A DNA stretch of 5,692 bases from Bacillota bacterium (GTDB lineage Bacteria; Bacillota; Clostridia; Christensenellales; CALWSW01). Made by a program: the position numbers and the translations under genes. Every line of letters begins with the position of its first letter. Position 1 is the stretch's first letter. The notes under the pieces were generated by a model. That model worked only from the letters and a program-made list of their open reading frames with translations, did not search any database and was not told the origin of the DNA. Positions 1 through 5,533 of the stretch are shown here, in pieces. The DNA lies in the NCBI GenBank assembly GCA_023402915.1, contig JAEYFO010000305.1, forward strand, positions 1 to 5,692, written 5' to 3'.

Positions 1-1878
1 GTGCTCCACCACGCCCTTCATGCTGTAAAAATCTTCGTTTTCGCCATACAGCGCGATGCACACGCACTGCTTTTCGTCGGGGATCACGCCCTTTTCGTCC
101 ACGGGGAAATGCAGGTTCGTGATCTCAAACAGGCGCAGCTCTTTGGCTTTGCGGTTGAGGTTGAGCGCCACGACGGGCAGCATGCTCACGGCCTGCGTCG
201 TGCGCAGCAGGCTGTTGTCCTCGCCGAAGGGGTTGAGAATTTTCACGCTGCGGCGCAGCGGAGAATCGGCGGGCAGACCCAGCTTGTCGTAGGCGGCGGG
301 GCCGGTGAAGGAATAGGTCACGCACTCGCTTGCACCCACGCCGGTGAGGAGCGTGCGCAGGGTATCGACGGCCTGTTGGCGGGGCGTGAGGCGGCCGCGC
401 ACCAGATCGCCGCGCATGAGCGTGAGGGGAATTTCGTCGTAGCCGTAAATGCGCGCCACTTCCTCGGAGATGTCGGCTTCGCCCTCGATGTCGTCGCGGA
501 AATGGGGAATTTCGATGTGAAGCAAACCGTCCCGAAGCTCGGTGGGGACGCACAGGCGGTTGAGAATATCGGCCATTTCTTCGGCGGGCACGTGCAGCGC
601 CACCAGATCGTTGACCTTTTCGGGACGGGCGGTGATGGTGCGGCGGGTCAGATCGCCCTTGCACACGTCGATAACGCCCTTATCCACCACGCCCGCGCCC
701 AGCTCTTCCACCAGCTGGCAGGCGCGCTCGAGCGCCACGGCCGTGCCCTCGATGTCGATGCCCTTGACAAAGCGCTGAGACGCTTCGCTCATCATGCCCA
801 TGGCCTTGGAGGAAAGGCGGATGTTGAAGCCGTTGAACTTGGCGGATTCAAAGAGCACGGTCTTTGTTTCGGGGGTGATCTCGGAATTTTCGCCGCCCAT
901 GATGCCTGCGATGCCCACGGGGCCTTCGGGATCGCAGATCAGCAGGGTGTTTTCGGGAAGATGGCGTTCCTTGCCGTCCAGCGTGGTGAGCTTCTCCCCT
1001 TCGCGGTCGCGGCGCACGACGATGTGCTCCCCGCGGATGCAGGAAAGGTCAAACGCATGCATGGGCTGCCCCATTTCGAGCATGACGTAGTTCGTGATGT
1101 CCACGATGTTGTTGATGGCCCGCATTCCGGCGGCGCGCAGGGAGTCCTGCATCCACCTGGGCGAAGGCTCGATGACGATATTGCGGACGGTGCGCGCCAT
1201 ATAGCGGGGGCACAGGTCGCCGTCAAGCACGTCCACCTTGACGAAATCGTTGATGTTCTTTTCGCCCTCTTCTTTGACGAACACCTCGGGCAGGTGCAGC
1301 GGGCGCTTGAGCGCGCAGGCCACTTCCCGCGCCACGCCGATGACGGACTGGAGGTCGGGGCGGTTGGGCGTGGGTTCGGCCTCGATGACCGCGTCGTCCA
1401 GACCGAGCACGGTGTGAATGTCCGTTCCGGCGGGATATTCGTCCGTCAGGATCAATATGCCGTGAACGGCGGCGCCCGGCCAATCCTCTTCGGAAAGGTT
1501 CAGTTCGGCGCCGGAGCAGAGCATACCGCCAGACTCGACGCCGCGCAGCTTGCCCTTTTTGATCTTCACGCCGCCGGGCAGCGTGGAGCCGTGGAGCGCG
1601 ACGGGAACGTAATCGCCCTCGCGGACGTTATCCGCGCCGGTGACGATCTGAAGAAGTTCTTCTTCGCCCACGTCCAGCTGGCAGACGATGAGCTTGTCCG
1701 CGTCGGGATGACGGTCGATCTTTCTGATCTGGCCGACGACGACGTTATCGATGTCCTCGCCCTGATATTCCACGGAGGCGATCTCCAGACCGCGGGCGGT
1801 GAGCATCTGCTGGATCTGTTCGGGCGTGACGCCGGAAATATCTACATAGCGGCCGAGCCACTTCATGGGTACGAGCAT
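1..1878 (-). CDS. pheT: Phenylalanine--tRNA ligase beta subunit, C-terminus beyond the window
   Basis: Beta subunit of the cytoplasmic alpha2-beta2 enzyme that attaches phenylalanine to tRNA-Phe; it contributes tRNA recognition and editing of mischarged Tyr-tRNA. I read 626 codons on the minus strand with no stop. The family is usually about 790-800 residues, so the last quarter, including the C-terminal tRNA anticodon-binding (FDX-ACB) domain, lies outside. Visible in order: the N-terminal EMAP/OB-like tRNA-binding domain (about residues 40-150, with GMLCSGAELNL near 118-128); the TPNRPD...GVARE segment (170-185); the B3/B4 editing domain with INNIVDITNYVMLE (255-268) and GIAGIMGG (322-329); the B5 domain, ending with DISEEVARIYGYDEIP (469-484); then the synthetase-like core with TYSF (521-524) and NPFGEDNSLLRT (549-560). 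The ATG at 1878 lies 8 bases after AAGGAGGG and 19 bases after the pheS stop, so it is co-transcribed with pheS and shares T-box control. The long open frame on the plus strand here is a shadow. Confidence 0.98.
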   Translation of the reverse strand, partial: MLVPMKWLGRYVDISGVTPEQIQQMLTARGLEIASVEYQGEDIDNVVVGQIRKIDRHPDADKLIVCQLDVGEEELLQIVTGADNVREGDYVPVALHGSTLPGGVKIKKGKLRGVESGGMLCSGAELNLSEEDWPGAAVHGILILTDEYPAGTDIHTVLGLDDAVIEAEPTPNRPDLQSVIGVAREVACALKRPLHLPEVFVKEEGEKNINDFVKVDVLDGDLCPRYMARTVRNIVIEPSPRWMQDSLRAAGMRAINNIVDITNYVMLEMGQPMHAFDLSCIRGEHIVVRRDREGEKLTTLDGKERHLPENTLLICDPEGPVGIAGIMGGENSEITPETKTVLFESAKFNGFNIRLSSKAMGMMSEASQRFVKGIDIEGTAVALERACQLVEELGAGVVDKGVIDVCKGDLTRRTITARPEKVNDLVALHVPAEEMADILNRLCVPTELRDGLLHIEIPHFRDDIEGEADISEEVARIYGYDEIPLTLMRGDLVRGRLTPRQQAVDTLRTLLTGVGASECVTYSFTGPAAYDKLGLPADSPLRRSVKILNPFGEDNSLLRTTQAVSMLPVVALNLNRKAKELRLFEITNLHFPVDEKGVIPDEKQCVCIALYGENEDFYSMKGVVEH

Positions 1879-1886
1879 TGTATAGT

Positions 1887-1894
1887 CCCTCCTT
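1887..1894 (-). promoter_or_regulatory. Ribosome binding site of pheT
   Basis: Reads AAGGAGGG on the minus strand, 8 bases before the pheT ATG at 1878. It fills much of the 19-base pheS-pheT gap. It supports this ATG over the in-frame ATG four codons later. Confidence 0.9.
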
Positions 1895-1897
1895 CAA

Positions 1898-2923
1898 TCA
1901 GAACTGCTTGAGGAAACGCAGGTCGTTTTCATAGAGCAGACGGATGTCCGAAACGCCGAATTTGGCGTTGCAGACGCGGTCGATGCCGATGCCGAACGCA
2001 AAGCCGGAATACACCTCCGGGTCGATGCCGCACATGCGAAGGACGTTGGGATGCACCATGCCGCTGCCGAGGATCTCGATCCAGCCCGTGCCCTTGCAGA
2101 CGCGGCAACCCTTGCCGCCGCACACCTGGCAGGTCAGATCGACTTCGGCGCTCGGCTCCGTGAAGGGGAAATAGCTCGGGCGCAGGCGGATGTTTACGTC
2201 GGGGCCGTACAGCTCCTTGGCAAACACGTCGAGCACGCCGCGAAGATCGGCCATGGTCACGCCCTTATCGACCACCAGACCTTCCATCTGGTTGAAGATG
2301 GGGGAATGGGTCGCGTCCACATCGTCGGAGCGATAGACCCGGCCGGGGCAGATGATGCGGATGGGGGGCTTTTGGGAAAGCATGGTGCGCACCTGCGCCG
2401 CGGACGTCTGCGTGCGAAGGACGATGCTGTCCTCGACATAGAACGTGTCCTGCATATCGCGGGCGGGATGATCGGCGGGGATGTTGAGCATCTCGAAGTT
2501 GTATTTGTCGTATTCCACTTCGGGGCTCTCCTTGACCTCAAAGCCCATGCCGATGAAAATGTCGCGCATCTCATAATAGGTCTGCGTGAGCGGATGCAGA
2601 TGGCCGTGCAGGCATTTTCTGCCGGGGGCGGTCACGTCCAGGCATTCCTTTGCAAGGCGGGCCTGCTTTTCGGCTTCACGGCGCTCGGCGGCCTTTTTTT
2701 CGATGGCCTCCTCAATGCGGGCGCGGGCCTCGTTGACCATCTGCCCGGCCTTGGGACGCTCCTCGGCGGGCAGGCTGCCCATCGAACGCAAAAGTCCGGT
2801 CAGCTCGCCCTTTTTGCCCAAAACCCGCACCTTCAGGTCGTTGAGCATGCCGCTGTCTTTGGATTCTTCAATCGCCGCAAGGGACTGTTCGACGATCTGT
2901 TTGAGTGTTTCATGGATCTCCAT
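1898..2923 (-). CDS. pheS: Phenylalanine--tRNA ligase alpha subunit
   Basis: Catalytic alpha subunit of phenylalanyl-tRNA synthetase (class II), which activates phenylalanine with ATP and transfers it to tRNA-Phe together with PheT. The protein is 341 residues, normal for the family. Residues 1-95 form the charged N-terminal coiled-coil arm that contacts tRNA (rich in K/E/R, about 60-95). The catalytic domain follows: HPLTQ (110-114), DHPARDMQDTFY (151-162), LRTQTSAAQVR (169-179), class II motif 2 around GRVYRSDDVDATHSP (194-208) and FNQMEG (210-215), and motif 3 FGIGIDR (310-316). Four cysteines at 265, 268, 273 and 276 (CxxC-x4-CxxC), followed by GTGWIEILGSGMVHPNV, form the small cysteine-rich insert seen in many bacterial PheS proteins; zinc binding is possible but not shown. 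Start: ATG at 2923 with AAGGAG 7 bases upstream. It is the first gene after the T-box leader, with pheT 19 bases downstream. Confidence 0.98.
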   Translation of the reverse strand: MEIHETLKQIVEQSLAAIEESKDSGMLNDLKVRVLGKKGELTGLLRSMGSLPAEERPKAGQMVNEARARIEEAIEKKAAERREAEKQARLAKECLDVTAPGRKCLHGHLHPLTQTYYEMRDIFIGMGFEVKESPEVEYDKYNFEMLNIPADHPARDMQDTFYVEDSIVLRTQTSAAQVRTMLSQKPPIRIICPGRVYRSDDVDATHSPIFNQMEGLVVDKGVTMADLRGVLDVFAKELYGPDVNIRLRPSYFPFTEPSAEVDLTCQVCGGKGCRVCKGTGWIEILGSGMVHPNVLRMCGIDPEVYSGFAFGIGIDRVCNAKFGVSDIRLLYENDLRFLKQF

Positions 2924-2930
2924 TTTGGCG

Positions 2931-2936
2931 CTCCTT
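2931..2936 (-). promoter_or_regulatory. Ribosome binding site of pheS
   Basis: AAGGAG on the minus strand, 7 bases before the pheS ATG at 2923. It lies downstream of the T-box terminator, so it is transcribed only when the leader antiterminates. Confidence 0.88.
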
Positions 2937-2955
2937 TCTCAATGCATCAAAGCAT

Positions 2956-2986
2956 AAAAAAAGCCCGCGTCCACAGGACGAGAGCT
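2956..2986 (-). terminator. Intrinsic terminator of the pheST T-box leader
   Basis: On the minus strand, AGCTCTCGTCC pairs with GGACGCGGGCT across a 3-base loop (TGT). This gives an 11-pair stem with one U-C mismatch and one G-U wobble, followed directly by seven Ts. The 5' arm is the part expected to pair with the T-box sequence in the competing antiterminator. The hairpin ends 33 bases before the pheS start. Confidence 0.93.
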
Positions 2987-2994
2987 GTTCGCTT

Positions 2995-3013
2995 CGTGGT
3001 ACCACCCGCATTC
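2995..3013 (-). promoter_or_regulatory. T-box sequence (antiterminator, tRNA acceptor binding)
   Basis: The minus strand reads GAATGCGGGTGGTACCACG, a close match to the T-box consensus (AGGGTGGTACC core). The UGGU bulge pairs with the free ACCA end of uncharged tRNA and stabilises the antiterminator over the adjacent terminator. Confidence 0.95.
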
Positions 3014-3264
3014 GCCGCCCATGACGGCCTTTGCCCCGCTGTATCGGGCGAACCCGGCTCCCCTACGCAACCGGTGAACTTACGGGTTCCGGAAAGGCTT
3101 CCCTTCTCCCGTTTTCCTTCTTCTCCACCGGCCTTCAGGTCGCACGCTCGGGAGGGAACTTCCGAAGCAGCAGCGCGGGATGGCTTTCAGCCGGGGCCTT
3201 CCCTCTCTTGGCGCTGGAATTGCAGCGTACTTTTCTCCGTCAAAGCGTCTGATTTTTCTATTGG

Positions 3265-3294
3265 ATTATAGCACAGAAAAAAGCCCGTTGGCAA
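3265..3294 (-). promoter_or_regulatory. Sigma-A-type promoter of the T-box-pheST operon
   Basis: On the minus strand: TTGCCA (3289-3294), an 18-base spacer, and a perfect TATAAT (3265-3270) preceded by TG one base upstream (TGCTATAAT, an extended -10). The predicted start is near 3258, just upstream of the first T-box leader elements. Confidence 0.87.
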
Positions 3295-3463
3295 GCAAAT
3301 CCTGAAAAACGCGGAGAGAGATCAGCCGGAAAATATTTTTTTGAAAGAATTTGAAATGTTTGAAAAATTCGACGGAAGCAACCTCTAAAAATGAAATTTT
3401 TGTCGGAAATTCGAACAGATTTTACGAGAAAATAAATTGTTTGGGAAAAATTGCAAAATGCTC
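3295..3463. other. AT-rich spacer between the divergent pheS and gldA promoters
   Basis: About 170 bases with no supportable gene. It contains three TTTGAAA motifs at 3340, 3350 and 3359 spaced 10 and 9 bases apart, an AT palindrome (AAAAAT-GAA-ATTTTT, 3387-3401), and two similar AAATTCGA(A)C stretches near 3365 and 3408. Short open frames here have no ribosome site and low-complexity translations. Confidence 0.6.
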
Positions 3464-3492
3464 TTGCGCTTTCAAACAGATTCGGGTATACT
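3464..3492 (+). promoter_or_regulatory. Sigma-A-type promoter of gldA
   Basis: TTGCGC (3464-3469), a 17-base spacer and TATACT (3487-3492), with AT-rich DNA upstream. The predicted start is near 3499, giving a 5' UTR of about 67 bases before the gldA ATG. It diverges from the pheST promoter, with the two -35 boxes about 170 bases apart. Confidence 0.8.
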
Positions 3493-3494
3493 GT

Positions 3495-3542
3495 ATGTGG
3501 TTTGATAAAAAACAAACTATGCGGCTCATCCCCGCGCCACAT
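3495..3542 (+). promoter_or_regulatory. Nested inverted repeats at the gldA transcription start and 5' UTR
   Basis: ATGTGG (3495-3500) is complementary to CCACAT (3537-3542). Between them lie TTTG/CAAA, separated by eight AT-rich bases, and GCGG/CCGC around a 7-base loop. Drawn together they give a small three-arm fold ending 11 bases before the ribosome site. The outer left arm overlaps the predicted start site, so it may be partly untranscribed, and the outer repeat could instead be an operator. The arms are short and chance cannot be excluded. Confidence 0.35.
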
Positions 3543-3553
3543 TTATAAAAAAC

Positions 3554-3560
3554 GGGAGGA
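3554..3560 (+). promoter_or_regulatory. Ribosome binding site of gldA
   Basis: GGGAGGA located 6 bases before the ATG at 3567. It fixes the gldA start codon. Confidence 0.88.
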
Positions 3561-3566
3561 CACACA

Positions 3567-4661
3567 ATGGCACGCATCATCGGCAGCCCCAGCAGGTACA
3601 TTCAGGGTAAAGGCACCCTTAAGGAACTGAACAAATACACCGAAAAGCTCGGCAAGAAGCTCCTCGTTCTGGTGAGCGCTTCCGGCAAAAAGCGCGTTGG
3701 CGCGGCTGTGGAAGGCAGCATTGCCGGCACGGATACCACTGTGACGTGGGAAATTTTCAACGGCGAATGCTCCCGCAATGAGATCAACCGCATCCTCGAA
3801 AACTTTAAGGCCATCGGCGGCGAAGTGGTCGTCGGCATCGGCGGCGGCAAGATCCTCGACACCGCGAAGGCCGTTGCGTTCTACGCCAAGACCCCCGTGG
3901 TCATCGTCCCCACCGCGGCTTCCACCGACGCGCCCTGCAGCGCCCTTTCCGTGGTCTATACCGACGACGGCCAGTTTGAAGAATACCTCTGGCTGCCCGC
4001 CAACCCCGATATCGTCCTGATGGACACCGACGTCGTGGCGGCCGCCCCTGTGCGCCTGCTGGTTTCCGGCATGGGCGACGCGCTTGCGACCTATTTCGAA
4101 GCCCGCGCCTGCCAGCGCTCCAACGCCACCAGCTGCATGGGCGGCTCCGTCTCCATGACGGCCATCACTCTCGCCCGCCTGTGCTATGACACGCTCATCG
4201 CCGACGGTCTCAAGGCCAAGATCGCCGTGGAAAAGAAGGCCTGCACCGCTGCGGTGGACAACATCATCGAAGCGAACACCTTCCTCTCCGGCATCGGCTT
4301 TGAAAGCGGCGGCATCGCGGCGGCTCACGCCATCCATAACGGCCTGACCTGCATCGAAGAGACCCATCACATGTATCACGGCGAGAAGGTCTCCTTCGGT
4401 GTGCTGACGCAGCTGGTGCTCGAAAACGTGCCCACCGACGAGCTGGAAGAAGTGGTCGGCTTCTGCATGGATGTGGGTCTGCCCATCACCCTCGCGGATC
4501 TGGGCATCGAGGAGATCGTTCCCGAGAAGATCATGGAAGTGGCTCGTCTGGCCTGCGCCGAGGGCGACACGCTTCACAATATGCCCTTCCCCGTGACGCC
4601 CGAGCTGGTCTACGACGCCATTCTGGCGGCGGACGCCATCGGCCACTACTACAAGGACTAA
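3567..4661 (+). CDS. gldA: Glycerol dehydrogenase (NAD+, zinc-dependent)
   Basis: Soluble enzyme of the iron-containing alcohol dehydrogenase superfamily, GldA branch. It oxidises glycerol to dihydroxyacetone with NAD+ and can act in reverse on hydroxyacetone-type substrates. The 364-residue length matches E. coli GldA (367), and long blocks agree with what I recall of that protein. The N-terminal Rossmann-like domain carries GIGGGKILDTAKA (90-102) for NAD binding and PTAASTDAPCSALSV (115-129) lining the active site. The helical domain carries GMGDALATYFEARAC (168-182), FESGGIAAAHAIHNGL (245-260) and HGEKVSFG (271-278). By family knowledge D171, H254 and H271 are the zinc ligands, and all are present. 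The ATG at 3567 follows GGGAGGA by 6 bases. It has its own promoter and no operon partner; no dihydroxyacetone kinase or glycerol transporter is in the window. No frameshift or missing key residue was seen. The exact in vivo substrate is inferred. Confidence 0.96.
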   Translation: MARIIGSPSRYIQGKGTLKELNKYTEKLGKKLLVLVSASGKKRVGAAVEGSIAGTDTTVTWEIFNGECSRNEINRILENFKAIGGEVVVGIGGGKILDTAKAVAFYAKTPVVIVPTAASTDAPCSALSVVYTDDGQFEEYLWLPANPDIVLMDTDVVAAAPVRLLVSGMGDALATYFEARACQRSNATSCMGGSVSMTAITLARLCYDTLIADGLKAKIAVEKKACTAAVDNIIEANTFLSGIGFESGGIAAAHAIHNGLTCIEETHHMYHGEKVSFGVLTQLVLENVPTDELEEVVGFCMDVGLPITLADLGIEEIVPEKIMEVARLACAEGDTLHNMPFPVTPELVYDAILAADAIGHYYKD

Positions 4662-4680
4662 GGTTCGGCAAAATCGATAA

Positions 4681-4727
4681 AATCAATAAAAAGCCGAAAG
4701 AGCGCGGCGGAACTGCGCTCAAACGGC
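4681..4727 (-). terminator. Minus-strand intrinsic terminator just beyond the gldA stop
   Basis: The stem is symmetric: GCCG-AAA-GAGCGC (4693-4705), a 9-base loop, then GCGCTC-AAA-CGGC (4715-4727). Only the minus-strand RNA has a U tract after the stem (CGGC then TTTTTATTGATT, extending below 4693). The plus-strand RNA would be followed by AAAAAG, so this is not a typical gldA terminator. It would stop minus-strand transcription before it runs antisense into gldA. No intact minus-strand gene lies nearby; the closest is at 5534. Confidence 0.6.
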
Positions 4728-4738
4728 AAAAAGTGAAA

Positions 4739-4780
4739 AGAGACGGTGCGGCTTTCGGGCTGCGCCGTTTCTGCGTTTGA
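4739..4780 (+). terminator. Probable terminator of gldA
   Basis: AGAGACGGTGCGGC (4739-4752) pairs with GCTGCGCCGTTTCT (4759-4772) across TTTCGG. This is 14 continuous pairs in plus-strand RNA, counting three G-U wobbles. The wobbles become A-C mismatches in the minus-strand RNA, so the fold favours the plus strand. The tail TTTCTGCGTTT is U-rich but interrupted, so termination efficiency is uncertain. It lies 77 bases after the gldA stop. Confidence 0.6.
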
Positions 4781-4896
4781 CGGGAATGGGCGAGCGCCGG
4801 GTTCGATTTGTGGTTTATATAAAGCGAATGAAACGGCGCTTTTGCGAAGCTGCGGCGGCTTTTGGGAAAGGTTTCAAAATATGGAAGCTGCATCAT

Positions 4897-5122
4897 ATGA
4901 CGCTGATGTACAAAAGCACCCGCAGGGAGATCGCCGGAGTTTCTGGAGACACCACCACAACCGCATGGAACCGACGGCGGCTGTGAGGCGCTGAGCCTTC
5001 TCAAAGAGGTCTGCATCATCGCTCTTTACACGGACGGCGCGTATCTGTGCAATGCGTTTCCTCAACGGCGGATCATCGGTTGGCACGGCAGGTTAAGCGG
5101 GAAAGCAGCGCGCCGCTCGGTC
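4897..5122 (+). pseudogene. Ribonuclease HI gene remnant (frameshifted, both ends lost)
   Basis: Three consecutive frame segments read as the middle of an RNase HI (cleaves RNA in RNA-DNA hybrids). Segment 1 (4897-4956) gives LMYKSTRREIAGVSGDTT, matching the family's strand before TTNNRMEL. Restoring one base near 4957 continues into NNRMEPTAAV (to 4985). Restoring one base near 4986 continues into EALSLLKEVCIIALYTDGAYLCNAF and then IIGW...GKAARRSV (to 5122), matching the family pattern ALxxLKxxCxVxLYTDSxYxxNAFxxGWIxGW...KTAxKKPV. The catalytic E (NRME) and D (LYTD) survive. The first catalytic Asp (YTDGxCxGNPG) and the C-terminal GHxxxxxNxxCD part cannot be found, so the remnant should be inactive. 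A GGF-like stretch near 4852 may be a trace of the N-terminus. No ribosome site or promoter is evident. It lies just downstream of the gldA terminator, on the same strand. Confidence 0.8.
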
Positions 5123-5311
5123 GTGGTCAGTTGTGAAAGGAAAGCACCTGCAAAGCGCAGTGATTTTTGCAAAAAAGCAACGAAGTCTCGGCGCGGTTTA
5201 TTCTGTCCCGCCCCGCATTCTATCGAACGATTTCAGATTCCGGGCGCAGGAGGCTTTCAACATCTTTGCGTGTTTCGGTCGAGAACAAAAAAGCAAAACA
5301 AAAGCACCCGC
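4910..5311 (+). repeat. Dispersed 14-base direct repeat ACAAAAGCACCCGC
   Basis: Exact copies lie at 4910-4923 (inside the RNase HI remnant) and 5298-5311 (inside the minus-strand terminator stem). A shorter relative, AAAGCACCTGC, lies at 5141-5151. The listed span covers all copies; the DNA between them is not itself repeated. Confidence 0.5.
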
Positions 5312-5328
5312 GGAGAACAGATGCTTTT
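5286..5328 (-). terminator. Minus-strand intrinsic terminator, probably for the RNA methyltransferase
   Basis: Minus-strand AAAAGCATC pairs with GGTGCTTTT across an 11-base loop, then GTTTTGCTTTTTTG follows. All nine pairs form in minus-strand RNA (one U-G wobble); in plus-strand RNA that pair is a C-A mismatch, which supports the minus polarity. It lies about 205 bases after the methyltransferase stop, the only candidate upstream gene. The plus strand has a weaker tail (CGATGTTTTTT). Confidence 0.55.
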
Positions 5329-5372
5329 CGATGTTTTTTAGAAATTTGTCTCAAATAAGCGTTGCATTTTTG

Positions 5373-5393
5373 CGGAAAAGACGGAAAAGACGG
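5373..5393 (+). repeat. Short tandem repeat, 9-base unit CGGAAAAGA
   Basis: Two perfect copies (5373-5381 and 5382-5390) followed by CGG of a third, within non-coding DNA. No function is apparent. Confidence 0.6.
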
Positions 5394-5533
5394 CAGACCG
5401 CTGGATCGTCAGAAAAAGCGATGAACACGCAGGCAAGTGAGCCACAGGTTTTTTGCGCTTCTTTAATAAAACGAGCGTTGAAGATTTGCGAAAAAGCAGA
5501 GCCGACGGATTTGGAACTTCTTTCAAAAAGACA

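Larger units (their letters stand above)
2950..3258 (-). ncRNA. T-box leader (tRNA-Phe sensing riboswitch) of pheST
   Basis: This leader of about 300 nt senses uncharged tRNA-Phe and controls transcription into pheST. On the minus strand the T-box parts appear in order. AGTA (3228-3231) fits the specifier-loop E motif. The Stem I arm CAGCGC (3211-3216) pairs with GCGCTG (3171-3176), and GGGA/TCCC pairs above it, with AAGAGAG forming the asymmetric bulge. After Stem I, CTGCTTCGG contains UUC at 3164-3166, a Phe codon followed by a purine, which is the best specifier candidate. A Stem II region (CCGGTG with CACCGG, ACGGG with CCCGT) follows, then a perfect CGGG-UUCG-CCCG hairpin (3045-3056), then GCCG/CGGC. 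The T-box sequence and the terminator close the leader. UGGU in the T-box bulge matches an ACCA tRNA end, as expected for tRNA-Phe. The exact Stem I base pairing was not resolved by hand. Confidence 0.95.
5123..5533. other. Non-coding stretch, no recognisable gene
   Basis: About 410 bases between the RNase HI remnant and the methyltransferase stop. The longest plus-strand frame (5133-5564, GTG start) has no ribosome site, a lysine/arginine/serine-rich translation with no known motif, and runs into the opposite-strand methyltransferase, so I do not call it. The stretch holds one minus-strand terminator (5286-5328), a tandem 9-base repeat (5373-5393) and many A-rich tracts. The first part could hold further decayed RNase HI sequence, but I cannot support that. 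Confidence 0.6.

Noticed and set aside
1..1911. A 636-codon open frame on the plus strand across the pheT region
   Set aside because: It is the complement of pheT; its translation is His/Ala/Gly-rich with no family motif, while the minus strand reads as an uninterrupted PheT with all expected motifs.
2051..3271. A 406-codon plus-strand open frame over pheS and the T-box
   Set aside because: It is antisense to pheS and to the structured leader, with no ribosome site and no recognisable domain.
3277..3297. A terminator-like hairpin on the minus strand (GCTTG-CCAA-CGGGC, then six Ts) overlapping the pheST -35 box
   Set aside because: The stem has only five pairs, two of them G-U, and it overlaps a good promoter, so the T run is better explained as promoter spacer.
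3543..4646. A 367-codon minus-strand open frame over gldA
   Set aside because: It mirrors gldA in a GC-rich gene; the translation is compositionally odd (His/Gly/Asp-rich) and gldA itself is unambiguous.
4531..5086. Minus-strand open frames over the gldA 3' end and the RNase HI remnant
   Set aside because: They have arginine/proline/serine-rich translations without motifs and span the two terminator hairpins; no ribosome site precedes them.
3300..5533. Search for an insertion sequence, CRISPR array, tRNA or attachment site to explain the insertion
   Set aside because: I saw no transposase motif, terminal inverted repeats, regularly spaced repeats or tRNA-like fold in this stretch.
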